DNA of 55,857 nucleotides. Origin: Obelidium mucronatum (taxonomy: Eukaryota; Chytridiomycota; Chytridiomycetes; Chytridiales; Chytriomycetaceae). Position 1 is the stretch's first letter; every line of letters begins with the position of its first letter. Below are positions 11,184 to 21,355 of the stretch, one piece after another. A model generated the notes under the pieces. It worked only from the letters and a program-made list of their open reading frames with translations. It did no database searches and was not told the origin of the DNA. The position numbers were made by a program, and so were the translations under genes. The stretch covers positions 1-55,857 of the forward strand of contig JAIVFH010000176.1 in the NCBI GenBank assembly GCA_025765595.1, read 5' to 3'.

Positions 11184-11522
11184 CTTTGTTTTAGTTGGTG
11201 GTATAAGTGAATTTCAGTGAAGTGACCTGCGCCATTTTATACTTTTCAGAAAAGAATTGATGATATTGATAATCGGCGAAGGAGTAGTGCCAGCAGTCAA
11301 TGGTTTCGTAACAGTCGCTCTTGGCCTTGCATGGAGAACCCGGACGACCGCCATCTGGGGAGCAGTTGGGACCGTTGCAAACAGGTGCAGCAGAGACGGT
11401 GATGGCAGCGAAGGCAAGAATGGCAGTAAATTGCATCTTTGTTTTAGTTGGTGGTATAAGTGAATTTCAGTGAAGTGACCTGCGCCATTTTATACTTTTC
11501 AGAAAAGAATTGATGATATTGA
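11178..11522. repeat. ~92-bp direct repeat of the Cys-rich gene start and upstream region
   Basis: 11,178-11,269 and 11,431-11,522 are the same sequence (start codon region, then ttagttggtggtataag, tgacctgcgccattttatac and ttgatgatattgata). The period is ~253 bp and equals the truncated copy B plus its promoter, the mark of an unequal exchange. Each copy lies directly upstream of an ATG, with a possible TATA box in ttttatac. Confidence 0.85.
11191..11436 (-). pseudogene. Truncated copy B of the secreted Cys-rich gene
   Basis: The first 58 codons match copies A and C (signal peptide, then PVCNGPNCSPDGGRPG to HYSFAD). The reading frame then runs into a copy of the upstream region of gene A (YQYHQFFSEK...) and stops. 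The mature region after the second Cys cluster is lost. The break point lies at about 11,269, where gene sequence abuts the tail of the duplicated promoter segment. If translated it would give a short secreted peptide, but it is most likely a by-product of tandem duplication. Confidence 0.8.
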
Positions 11523-12045
11523 TAACAAAAGTGATTAAACACGTTGTTCTGAGTGATAACGCGGGATAACGCACGCAGGCTTGAACTGGGGCTGGTTGAC
11601 ACGATTGAATCAAGACACGAGACAAAACAGGGTTGACATTGAAATGTGCATGTGCCAGAATCCAAGAAATGTATATGCCGGATGTATACTGCATTTGATG
11701 TGCACACCAAGTCTCGTTGTTGGAATGCAAAGCCAACGGTGATCCAACCACTTGCTATACACACGAACTGTACACTGATCACCGCAAATGTCAAGATAGG
11801 GCAAATGGGATTCAAGCCCACAACCCTTTTTTGGGGTTTTGGTCCAGCACAACCAGCCACATTCCAAGCCGTAACACTGGTATCACTCAAAGTTCTCGCA
11901 ATTATTCGATAAGCGAAATGCAGAGACCAGCCCCAGCGAAACCCTTTTTTCGCCTGTCGCACACTGGATGATAACGAATTTCCATAAAAAGGCAACTGAT
12001 TCCTTGCCATTCAACTCCTCTCCAACACAACTTGAATAACCAAAG
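11523..12045. promoter_or_regulatory. Upstream region of copy C; no other gene seen
   Basis: 523 bp between the promoter copy of B and the ATG of copy C. Only short frames. It presumably holds the promoter of copy C. It shows no recognisable repeat or RNA. Confidence 0.35.
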
Positions 12046-12423
12046 ATGCAATTGACTGCCATTCTTGCCTTCGCTGCCATCACCGTCTCTGCTGCACCTG
12101 TTTGCAACGGTCCCAACTGCTCCCCAGATGGCGGTCGTCCGGGTTCTCCATGCAAGGCCAAGAGCGACTGTTACGAAACCATTGACTGCTGGCACTACTC
12201 CTTCGCCGACCAACCCAAGGCTGGCGTGCAGGGTATCTGCAGACCAATTGCCGCCTATGGAGAATACTGTGCCGGAGATGCCTCCTCTGATGTCTTGAGC
12301 GCGTCTCTTCCATCTGTTCCAAGCAGCGTGCAGATCTCTGGCCCAATCTGCCACACTGGATTCAAGTGTACCCCAGTTGCTGGAAACAACTACGGTGGTG
12401 TTATCTATGGAAACTGTATCTAA
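12046..12423 (+). CDS. Small secreted Cys-rich protein, copy C (125 aa)
   Basis: Same architecture as copy A: signal peptide MQLTAILAFAAITVSAA and a mature Cys-rich domain ending GGVIYGNCI. Differences from copy A are conservative (FT to LT, V to I in YETIDC, a two-residue insertion PV after the signal peptide), so both copies look under constraint. It is a single exon. Position and opposite strand indicate an inverted duplication of the locus. Function is unknown and no enzyme motif is visible. Confidence 0.85.
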   Translation: MQLTAILAFAAITVSAAPVCNGPNCSPDGGRPGSPCKAKSDCYETIDCWHYSFADQPKAGVQGICRPIAAYGEYCAGDASSDVLSASLPSVPSSVQISGPICHTGFKCTPVAGNNYGGVIYGNCI

Positions 12424-12548
12424 GATTCTTCCTCTGTTCTTTTAACATCCTGTTGAGCATTGATCAACTTCGTTTCTATTCAATAAAAAAACCGAGTGCA
12501 TATATGATATGATTTAAATATATATGTGCTAGATAGATTTTTGGCTGA

Positions 12549-13717
12549 TCAAGCAGCAGAACCACCCTTTTCTTCAAAGCGTGAAATCCCCACAAATCGA
12601 ATGTATCGATGTCGAATAGCATACCGCTTCAACCAAACCCAAATGAAAGTTAGAAGCACAACAGCCCGAACTAAATTGACATAGTTTTCCGACATAATTT
12701 CCAGAATAGCCTCGTGGTTGTTTGCGTAATGGGATTCATACCCAACACAAACATCCTTTTGACCAAGGGATACAGATCTATCCTGAATAGCCACAATACC
12801 GGCACCAAGAATCTATTTAATAGTATTAAAAGAAAAGCACTGAATGCGGATATACATATAAAGGCAGGCTTTACCTGACTTCCAACACAATTGTCCACGC
12901 TTGCATCCATCAACACAAGCGATTTCCCAAACAAACTTTGGACGTGAACCAATGACGTAGAAAATGAAACCATGCATTGAATATTCCCTTTCGAATTAAC
13001 ATGAAAAGTAGCAAGTGTCGATGCACAAGTCGCTTCGTCCGAAACATGAAGTGCCATCCATTCCCTCTTGTTCGCAATACCAAAAGTTTGAACCCCAACT
13101 TTGACCACAGAGTTGGGCGCGAGACCCGTTAAATTCACAGAAATGGTGATCGGATCTTTGGCAAAGCGGTGGCGCGATACTAGAATACTCCCAGTCACGT
13201 TTGTAAACCTTCCGAATAAGGCAACACCGTCTTCCTTCACATGTGCTTTCGTAAAGTTCATTTTCTGAACGGTTTCCAACTGGTCGGGTTTCATTACATG
13301 ACTCCATCCAATGACGCCATGGGCCAAATAGGAAGACTTCCACCCATCCAGAAGAACTCGGCGGCCCATCAAATATTTTGGGCTGTTTGGGTTGTAAATC
13401 GAGATACTCTTGTCTTTGCTGGGTAAGTACGAGGAGCCTCCCATCTCGTACATATCCATATGATACCCAGCGAGCGCATTGCGACTAACTCGAGTCTTTT
13501 TTCCGTATTCAATAGAGCCAACCGGAGTTCGGTTGTCTTCGAGGAGGTACACGGCATAGTTGACATTGTCGTGAGCTTGAAACAAGGCTGCATAGCACGA
13601 TACTGTCGAGTTGAATTCTTTGCAATCCAGGGAGCCGTGCGTGTCGTAGATCCAGCCATCAGGATTCCATAAGTCGGTGAACTCAATCGGAACTAGTTCA
13701 GCTCTTGTAACATCCAT
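12549..13717 (-). CDS. Tandem SOD_Cu-like domain protein lacking copper ligands, C-terminal membrane segment
   Basis: Two exons (13,717-12,875 and 12,812-12,549; 63-bp intron) give 368 aa. The protein contains two degenerate Cu/Zn-superoxide-dismutase folds. Domain 1 (about residues 40-155) has AGYHMDMYEMG where SODs have GFHVHEFG, and YLMGRRVLL followed by AHGVIGWSHV at the position of IIGRTLVVHE and ACGVIG. Domain 2 (about 170-305) has ITISVNLTGLAP, VVKVGVQTFG for GFHVHEFG, LFGKSLVLMDA for IIGRTLVVHEK, and GSQILGAGIVAIQ. In domain 2 the Cu-binding His46, His48 and His120 equivalents are all replaced, so dismutase activity is unlikely. A single hydrophobic segment (LVRAVVLLTFIWVWL) near the C-terminus precedes basic residues. 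No signal peptide is obvious at this ATG, so the true start could differ. The architecture recalls copper-only SOD-repeat proteins known from animals. Confidence 0.7.
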
Positions 13718-13774
13718 TTTTGAAAGGGAAAATTTGCGGACTTGGTTATTAACATTGGTTAATATTCTATCTTA

Positions 13775-16700
13775 TTATTCTTTTTCCACCAATGCAAGAA
13801 CAACTAATTTCTCGACATATCCGGCTACTATCGCTTCTGTCTGAGGATCCCAAACCCCAATGTTGGAGTACTCATTCAAGTTATTCAAGAGTGTTGTTGC
13901 AGCACACACAATCATCCTTGACGAAATCACGTCATCATCCATCGGCTTTCCTTGGATATTAGATCCGTTCGAAACTGCATGAATAACGATCGATTTTGAT
14001 ACCAACTCCGGGTAATTTCTGAATGGTGCCAAGATTCTATTTTCTTTCAATGTGAATTTTTTTTTAACCAAAAACATCAAACGCGTGTACTTACCGATCA
14101 GTTTTAAGAAGCCCCACAACGCCTTCAGGCATGAGTTGCAGAATCTCAACAATACCCTCATACCAATCCGATGTAGGGGATGCGAGAAGAAACGCTGCTA
14201 CAGTCGGACAGCATGACATGAAGCGCTGAAAAAGAAAAATCTTTTTGAGTCACCACATAACCCCATAAACCTCATGCGAACGCTACAACCCCTTACCTCC
14301 AAAACAACAACGGCGGATTCCAAAGATTTCCTCCACTCCAAAGCCCCTTGAAATAACAAGATGGAAGCATCCGACAGCACACTCCAAGAAACCGCGGATT
14401 CCAATTCAACAAACTTTGCTTCCCAAAATCTCATGCTAGCATCATCAACCCCTTTTGAACTCTGCAATATCCAAAGTGGCAACAGTCCAACAACATTAAA
14501 TACACTCTGGAAATTTACTGCTGTATCCACAAAGGAAAATACAGTTGTAATATCAGCTTCAGTCCATTCTCTCATTGGATCCACGGCAAGGAGTTTAGAA
14601 ACTGTACTACAAACAGTCAAAAGACCTTCCGTTTCCCTTGTTGCTGATGCCGATATTTCCAGTCCTGGTTGTGGGGTTTCATTCGATAGCTTTAGAGCAT
14701 CGCAGATGCCACGCAATACATCTGCAAGCGCACACGCCAAACGACTGCTCATTTCAAGTAATACGCTGAAGTTCCGTTGCACGTACCGAGCCCTCCTAAA
14801 CACATCAACACTCGCAGGACAAGATACTTCCCACAAAACCCAGTCATACAAGCTCATTCCAACGGCTACTGGAATAACTTTAACCGAGCCCGATATCCAC
14901 TTTTGCCGACTCATTACCCATTCCCTTCTTCTCACCAAGGACGGCAACAAAGGGTTTTCCAAAACACTGTTCAAGAATGCCGATTCTTTTGCGTCAATAT
15001 CCCTCTTCCTCGCCAATGGTCCTTCTTCTTGATTTACAAAAGACCAATGCCGTATTTCTATGAATTTTACAATTGTGTCAACAAGTGCATCCATGTGTGG
15101 CGGGCACGATACTCGAGTGTACTTTTTGAAGAAAATTAGGAAAAAAGAATCCGGAGATGATGCTGAAGGAATCGGGGTCTTATCGTCGTCGCCAGGAGCA
15201 AGTTCTGCTACTGCCGATTTCAATGAATTGGTGTACAAGGATGCCGGTAACCAGACGCAAACATGATAAACGATCCGCGATAAAAGAATTGAGAGCGTGT
15301 GCGACAGTTCCGCAGAGCCGTACAATAGGGAAGAGATTCGAAGGACCAAAGTTGGGATTGTAGTTGGAAGATGAAGAACAAATCCGTGTATAATTTCGCC
15401 CAGGCGATTGTCCACTGCCATCGTAAACTGTGTAAATTTTGTGCATGATTGGAGAAAAGTGTCCACGACGGCAATTGTCGCTGAATTGCAAAAAAGCTGG
15501 TATGATTCGAGAGTTCCAAAATCATCAACAGAGAACCGAACGCCATTAAGATACAGTGCTGGAGTTTTAAAAAGTCGATTGATCTGCTTGAAGAGGGAAT
15601 ATATGGATTCCAAACAATCTTTTTCAATGGCATGATCTGCGGTTTCTTCCAGTTGGACGAGTACATCCAAGGCATTTGTCATGCGGAGTTGAAGGGTGTC
15701 TAAATCTTGCAGAGACAATGGAATCTCTCCAATAGTTTGGATACTTTCGATTATGGCATTTGCTCGAGATGTCAGAAATGACGATGGAACTCGTCCGCTT
15801 TTTTGCAACAGATTGAATAAAGCCTGCTGGTGCTTCCACTGTTGATCCGAGTCTCCGTCAACTCTCTTCACGAGACGTGGGAGAAATTGAGTCTTGTACC
15901 TGAGATGATACAAGTGGAAAGTAAAACGTTAGAGAGGAAATACATAGAAAATACACACAGAAACGACAAAAGAATGCAAAGAGCTCCGCCTGTGGCGGTG
16001 ACACTATCGAAACACAAACCAAGAATCGTTTATCAACATCTCCATAAACAAACTCTTGGGAACGTTTCCAGTAGAAACAAAATCCTTCATCAACGCATCA
16101 AAATTGGTTTTCCGTTTATCAGTTGTTGCTGAAAGGACACCTAGTTCGACAAGTTTTCTCTCCTCGATATCTTTGGCTTCGGATAAATGACTTTTTATTT
16201 CAGAGAGCAGTTGCTTAAAGACAGCATGATTCCGAATAGAAAGCAGAGTGGAGCAGTTGAAATCTGAAGGCGATTTACTAAATGTGGACTCGAACAAAGC
16301 CAACAAAAACTGCTGGATTCGCCGACTTGATGCAGCAATTTGCTTTGAGAGCCAGAAGTGATAATACTCTTTTGACGCGCTAGTGTCTGCACCCAGTTTT
16401 TCAATGACAAACAAGGCACCAAGCCCAAAAAGTGTATCCAGTCGATTCGAATCTTTCATGGAGTCTCCAACTTTTCCCTTCAGCTGGCTCATAAACTGGT
16501 CTCCACAGATGGATGCACAGGAAACGACAATCATCATGAGGCGTTCATGCGAGCGAGTAGTGAGGTTTGAGAATAGAAACTCTACGAGCTCTGAGACGGA
16601 AGCGGCAGTGAGGGGAGTGGCCGTGTGCTTGACCAGCAGAGCGATGTTGCTCGCAACTGGGCTGCTTTCCGGATAGGTTTTCGCGATTCTGAGCGCGTCC

Positions 16701-17131
16701 AGAACCGCCGCTTCGTCGTCGCCGTCGCCGTTCGCCGGCGCGCCGCCCGGCTTAGTCAGCACGTCCAGCAGCGCAAACACGCGCATGCGCAGCGCGTCGG
16801 CGTCGGCGGCAGTCGCCGGCGCGATGCGCGTGGCGGCGCGGGCAACGGCGGCGACGGCGCCGGCGGCCACGAGCGCATCGACGGCGGCGGCGCTGCGGCG
16901 GTCCGCCACCGACGCCGCAACGAGTGCGCGCGCAAGCCCGTCACGCGCCGGCGCCGGCAGCGCGAGCACGTCGGCCGCGAGCGCGTCGCCCGCAACGCCC
17001 GCCGCAAGCTGCGCCGCCACGCCGGCGCCGACGCCCAGCGGCAGCTGCGCTACTTCGCCGAGGAGCCGCTGCCGCCCGGCTGCGTCGCCGGCGCGCGTCT
17101 TGCGCAAGTACGTGTCGGCGGTTGTCAGCAT
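13775..17131 (-). CDS. FANCA: FANCA-like Fanconi anaemia core-complex protein
   Basis: Four exons splice in phase: 17,131-16,020, 15,899-14,297, 14,225-14,095 and 14,036-13,775. They total 3108 nt, or 1035 aa, shorter than animal FANCA (~1450). The protein is helical throughout. The best match is the FANCA block in which two similar units repeat: here FDALMKDFVSTGNVPKSL, then YKTQFLPRLVKR, then LFNLLQKSGRVPSSFL, following the vertebrate order of TGNIP, HFLPALLTPR and KIPPSLY. FANCA scaffolds the core E3 complex that monoubiquitinates FANCD2 during crosslink repair. The first ~450 bases are extremely GC-rich and encode Ala-rich sequence, while the rest is AT-rich with different codon use. The ATG is 12 bp downstream of the stop of a small upstream frame. 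The assignment rests on remembered motifs and was not searched. Confidence 0.65.
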
Positions 17132-17143
17132 TTTTATTTATTA

Positions 17144-17388
17144 TTATTGCGACGAAAAATAAAGCACGAACGCAAGAACGGCTCCAACAAGGCCAACAAC
17201 CCCAATGGTGCCGATGCTCGAGAACCCGCTATCCTTCTGGTCCCACACGGTTTTACTCAACCCTCCAGGGGCGCTCCCGTCAGCCCGCTCTTGGAATCCA
17301 GGATACCTGAACCGATGATCCACAACTTTCGTTACTTTGGGAACTGACGCCAGACGGCTGTGGTGGAACGAAATAGTCTTTCTGTCAG
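17144..17388 (-). CDS. Small frame with C-terminal membrane anchor (partial, start unknown)
   Basis: Between the AHA1 stop and the FANCA-like ATG, an open frame without ATG reads KTISFHHSRLASVPKV, then GGLSKTVWDQKDSG, then SIGTIGVVGLVGAVLAFVLY and FSSQ before three consecutive stops. The last ~16 residues form a credible membrane segment with a short tail, like a tail-anchored or small organelle protein. A possible acceptor (gagctgacag) precedes it at about 17,388, so an upstream exon may exist, perhaps overlapping the AHA1 3' end. Family is not recognised. Confidence 0.3.
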
Positions 17389-17407
17389 CTCAAAGAGAAA
17401 TCACGCA

Positions 17408-18691
17408 TCAACTTAAAAAGAGACTCAACTCCAAAGACGTTCGAATAGGCGCAAAATAGTACGCCTCCCAGTTACGCTTAATTGCCTCCACTTCATCCAC
17501 TGGAACGTCTTCTTGTTTGACTCGAACTCGAACTGCATCATCGAATTCGTCCATTGATATTGTGACCAAATTGGATTTGTAGCTTTCTGGCCAGCTTTTC
17601 AGCCTCCAAGTAAACACAATTTTGTTGCATGGATTCTGTAAAGAAACATCGAGTTCAGAGATGAATGACTGAGGACAACAACCACACAAAACTTCACACC
17701 ATCTCACAAAATCGACCAGTGACATTTCCACCAAAGAGCGAATACTCTTTTCCGGGTTTCGCCACAAAGGCAACCTTGCTGTCTTTGCTCCAGACTTTTA
17801 CGCGTTCGGGATTCAAAAATGTGTCGTAAATATCACTGGCAGTGCAAAGAAATTGACTTTCTACTCCTATAGTTGTAGTTCTCGTTTTTTTCGGTGGGAG
17901 TGCCGATGTTGCCGCTGCTGATGGGCTTGTTGTCGGGGCTGCCTTTACTTGGCTTTTAGGTGTTTGCACTGGGGAACTAGGCACATCTGCAGGAGTACCG
18001 GCATTAGATACACTGGGCTGCACTTCATTCAACAAGTTCTTTGAATTTTCTGTTTTCTGGAAGAGTTAACATTGGTTGGCAATTCAATATTCCAGGTCAA
18101 TACCATTCAACATGTCTGTTGAAAACGTGTTCAAAATATCCTTCAACTTTCCAATGACATGCTTTTCGACTTCTTTGGAAGCAGAACTTTGCTGTTGTTT
18201 ATTATCGACAGTGATGTAATACTATGTGCAAGAGAAAATCAGACGTGGCAAAAAGCTGTTGACATCATTACCTCCAATTCGTCCATGTCAGTGTCATGCA
18301 TAAAGTCGACAATACTTATTTGACCTGAAGCTTCCCATGGAATCGGTTCCTGTTTCAGAACATCCCAGGTTTTAATATCCGAGCGGCTTTGTAAACATAG
18401 TCCACACCTTTCCAGGTAACGACGAACTGCAGGTCATATACTGTGATCAGCTTCCCTTTTCTTTGGTTGATATCCGCTTGTCCTTCCACGTTAACGACGC
18501 TTGTAATCACAAAGCCGTTTCCTGCTTTGATCGATTTGATCTTGCGAGCCAGGTGTGTTTTGGCCCAAGGCAAGCAGTTACGTTCAATCCAGTGCCTGTC
18601 AAAACAAAGCATGCTTCGTCAATTAAATAGCTCTTGGGATGCATCAAAAAATAGTAGTTCAAACCAATTGTTGTGGTTGACAGTGGACATA
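17408..18691 (-). CDS. AHA1: AHA1, activator of Hsp90 ATPase
   Basis: Hsp90 co-chaperone that stimulates the Hsp90 ATPase. Exons are about 18,691-18,666, 18,595-18,397, 18,349-18,272, 18,221-18,104, 18,049-17,700 and 17,635-17,408, giving ~332 aa (family ~330-350). The N-terminal Aha1_N domain starts MSTVNHNNWHWIERNCLPW and keeps the NxxxWHW-type motif region and KGKLITVYDLQF. A Ser/Thr/Pro-Ala linker follows. The C-terminal AHSA1 (START-like) domain has LCTASDIYDTFLNPERV, SLFGGNVTGRFCEM and VFTWRLKSWPESY. The last ten residues (TSLELSLFLS) differ from the usual TFG ending, whereas a neighbouring frame reads NVFGVESLFK, so a one-base shift near 17,440 may have altered the tail. Confidence 0.92.
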
Positions 18692-18756
18692 ATGTATTTG
18701 TTTTCAATTATTTTGAATATGCAGATGCTTTTATTTTCAATGGACTCTGACACCTC

Positions 18757-19340
18757 TCATGCCCGAAGCTTCTGACTCTGAGTTTCATATCCGATTCGCC
18801 TGATGTTTGCAATATCTGTTCTCCCGCCTGTAGTCAGTGTATTTGGAATTCCAGTCCCACATCCATGCGTCTCGCGAACACGATGCGCCACACAATACAT
18901 TCCTTTACATCCATTGCAGCCAACCAAATAATCTTTCCGGCACCCCTGTGCTGCGCAACGTTTGGCCTGCTTCTTGATTCTTGCCTCTTGTTGTAGAGTT
19001 AAACAACCATTCTGTATATGCATCTGGACTATTTCATCGTTTTCTGCTTCAGATCGATAGATGCTTGTTCCGTTCACTGGTTGATGACATTCAGGACACT
19101 TTGATGGGGTCGCACTTGATGGAGGAGAACAATTCAAATGATCTTTAAAGTCTGGAACAAGTAAAACAAGAGATTCACCGGTAACAAGGAGGTGAGATTC
19201 CACAAAAAAAACACTTTTTCAGTTTCACCTTTGTGTTCTGCACAATAATCACTTGCACACAGCTGGCAATGATAAGGTAAGTAGTCCAGTTGTTTGCAAT
19301 CTGGTCTTGCGCATTGTTTTCCAACTTGGTAGAGTTCCAT
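18757..19340 (-). CDS. AN1-type zinc finger protein, ZFAND2/Cuz1-like
   Basis: Two exons (19,340-19,229 and 19,151-18,757) give 168 aa. The N-terminus MELYQVGKQCARPDCKQLDY is the typical ZFAND2 start, and the first AN1 finger continues with CQLCASDYCAEHKGDFKDHL. The second finger spans RCAAQGCRKDYLVGCNGC to YCVAHRVRETHGC. Between them, CPECHQPVN and HIQNGC match the family's CPLC and H-D-C spacer. Proteins of this type associate with the proteasome and Cdc48/p97 under arsenite or proteotoxic stress. The C-terminus lacks the UIM motifs of ZFAND2B, so it resembles ZFAND2A or a short fungal form. It lies between AHA1 and the p62-like gene. Confidence 0.88.
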
Positions 19341-19622
19341 GGTGTTAACTTGATCTTGGTATAATAAATATCGTCGATTTCTTTTTTTTCGTCCATGGAT
19401 TGCGCGGCACTGTTTCTATTTATGTGGTGGCACGGAATCACAAGAAAATCTTTTTTTAGGCGATTTCAAACCGGATTTCAAATGCTATTATTACGTGGCC
19501 TTCCACGAAATTCCAGGGAATAACGCGCGTACAGAATCTTGGAAAAAGATATAAATAGGCAAAGTTTTGATAGACAGTTGAGCAGAAAACAGAATACAAA
19601 TTGAGAAGACCTGTACAAACAA

Positions 19623-20706
19623 ATGACAACAGAAAGCCCTGCACCATCCACTGTCTCAGCCAAGATTTCCTCTAATGGCTCCTTGCGAATCGTCGTGCTC
19701 TCGGAAGCGGAGCAATCGTCTTGGGATGCCTTTGAATCCAAGGTAATTTGAACTGTTGTTTGATAACGTAAACTCAACTGATGAACCATGAATCTGCCAG
19801 ATCCGAGTGCTATTCGCCGTTCCAGATTCTTCATCCATCAGCGTCAGCTACACCGACTCCGACGGAGACACGATCGTGCTAGACACTGACCAAGAATTGA
19901 TTGACTTGTTTTCGCAACCGGAAAAGCCAACCAGATTCACTGTCCAAGTTCGTTCCTCCACTACCTCGGAGAATCACGCGTCGGAATCACAGGAATCGAA
20001 GGGGAAGGAGCCTCTCCATGGCACTGGCAGCGAGGGACCTTCACCCTCGCAGCGTTGCGACCCCTTCAAAGAATTGTTTGAAAAGCTTGAGCCAATGGTG
20101 TCGGAGCTCAATCAAGAAATTAAAGATTCCAAGATTGGACCCATCCTGGAAAAGATGGCAGCAGAAGCCCAGAATCATTTCACTGCCAGTCAAGCGGAAT
20201 CGACAGGTGACAGCAGTTCGTCGGCATCCAAGCGCGGCGCTTGTGGAATTGATCCTATCGCAAGTGCGTTCCACAAACGCCGGTTCTACGGCGGTGGCTG
20301 TGCAGCTCCCATGATGGGTCCTGCAACGATTCATCCATACTGGCACCGCCACCATCAAAACCATCCAGAACCTCAAGAACACGGGCAACCCCGCTGGAGA
20401 AACATCAACTGCGACGGATGCAATGCACAGTCTTTTGCAGGTGCCAGATTCAAGTGCAAAACCTGCGCCGACTTTGACCTCTGTGAAAGCTGCCACGCAA
20501 CAGCCAAAGACATTCACAACTCGCAGCACGAGTTTGAAAACGTGGAGCATCCTTTAGTTACCAAGGAAAAGGAATCCCTGCAAACGCTTTGGGGGATGGG
20601 GTTCGCGTGCGAGGAAGAGAGGGGTTTGGATTTGATTCGGCGGTACGGGGGAAATTTGGATCGCGTTGTGGAGGTCTTGTTGAGAGATGCCGTTGCTCAA
20701 GGATGA
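19623..20706 (+). CDS. PB1-ZZ-UBA protein, p62/SQSTM1-NBR1-like selective autophagy receptor
   Basis: Two exons (19,623-19,742 and 19,801-20,706) give 341 aa. The N-terminal PB1 domain (about residues 18-90) carries the OPCA acidic motif YTDSDGDTIVLDTDQEL. A ZZ zinc finger follows at about 240-285 (INCDGCNAQSF, RFKCKTCADFDLCESCH, then H-NSQHEFENV). A C-terminal UBA domain is at about 297-338 (LWGMGFACEEERGLDLIRRY, then NLDRVVEVLL). This domain order is that of p62/SQSTM1: PB1 polymerises, ZZ binds N-degrons and UBA binds ubiquitinated cargo. No clear LIR (W/F/Y-x-x-L/I/V in an acidic setting) is seen between ZZ and UBA, where p62 carries its own. The central part is Ser/His-rich and low complexity. 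Confidence 0.85.
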
Positions 20707-21355
20707 GCTGTCTTTCTTAACTTGAGATTTTTTCTTTTTGAGAAAAACGGGTACTTGAAAGAGGCAGATGTTGGAGAAAGCAAATAGTCAAATAAATTAG
20801 GTTTTAATTACTTGCGAGAAATCCGATACTACTCGGGCACCTACTGGAGTCAACGTTTTATTGTTCCACCTTGCTGCTGAGAGTTACCTTCTGGAGTCAA
20901 CGTTTTAGTGTTCCTGCTTGCTGCTGAGAGTTATCATACTTATATCAAGAGGGAAGGCACCGCGGCAGAACTGGGGTGAAAGGTCATAAAATCTTAGGAT
21001 TATCAAGGACTATTCTTACGTGTGTGTTCGGCCGGGCAGATGGCCGAGCGGTAAAATTTTTGCCCAAAAAAGCTGTACCGAGTTGGGAAAAGCTGCTGTT
21101 TGAGGCTCATTTCGATGGCTTGGTTTAGTTCATGATTGACGGTGCTTGGTTTGGGCAAAAAAATTGACAAAAATCAAAAATTAAAAAGTAAAAGAGGAAA
21201 TTATTTATTTTACAATGCAAATATGAGATCCAAAAGGAAAATACTGTAAAATATGAGGCAAAAGTAAAAGGCAATGCAAATATGAGAGCAAAAAACTGGA
21301 AAATAGTGGAGAATATGAGGCAAAAGTAGCGGTAAAACTAAAACTGGCAGTTGTC
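20707..21355. other. Intergenic region with a ~47-bp imperfect tandem repeat and a tRNA-like fragment
   Basis: Near 20,843-20,935 two adjacent ~47-bp units share ctggagtcaacgtttta and ttgctgctgagagtta. At 21,034-21,052 the sequence gggcagatggccgagcggt looks like the 5' end and A box of a type II (Ser/Leu) tRNA, but no anticodon or T arm follows. Direct repeats of gcaaatatgag/gaggcaaaagta lie at 21,220-21,330, just downstream of the Crypton-like gene. No protein gene was found. Confidence 0.5.

Noticed and set aside
20041..20550. 169-codon open frame antisense to the p62-like gene
   Set aside because: It is a shadow of the GC-balanced codon pattern of the real gene, with no domain and no start context.
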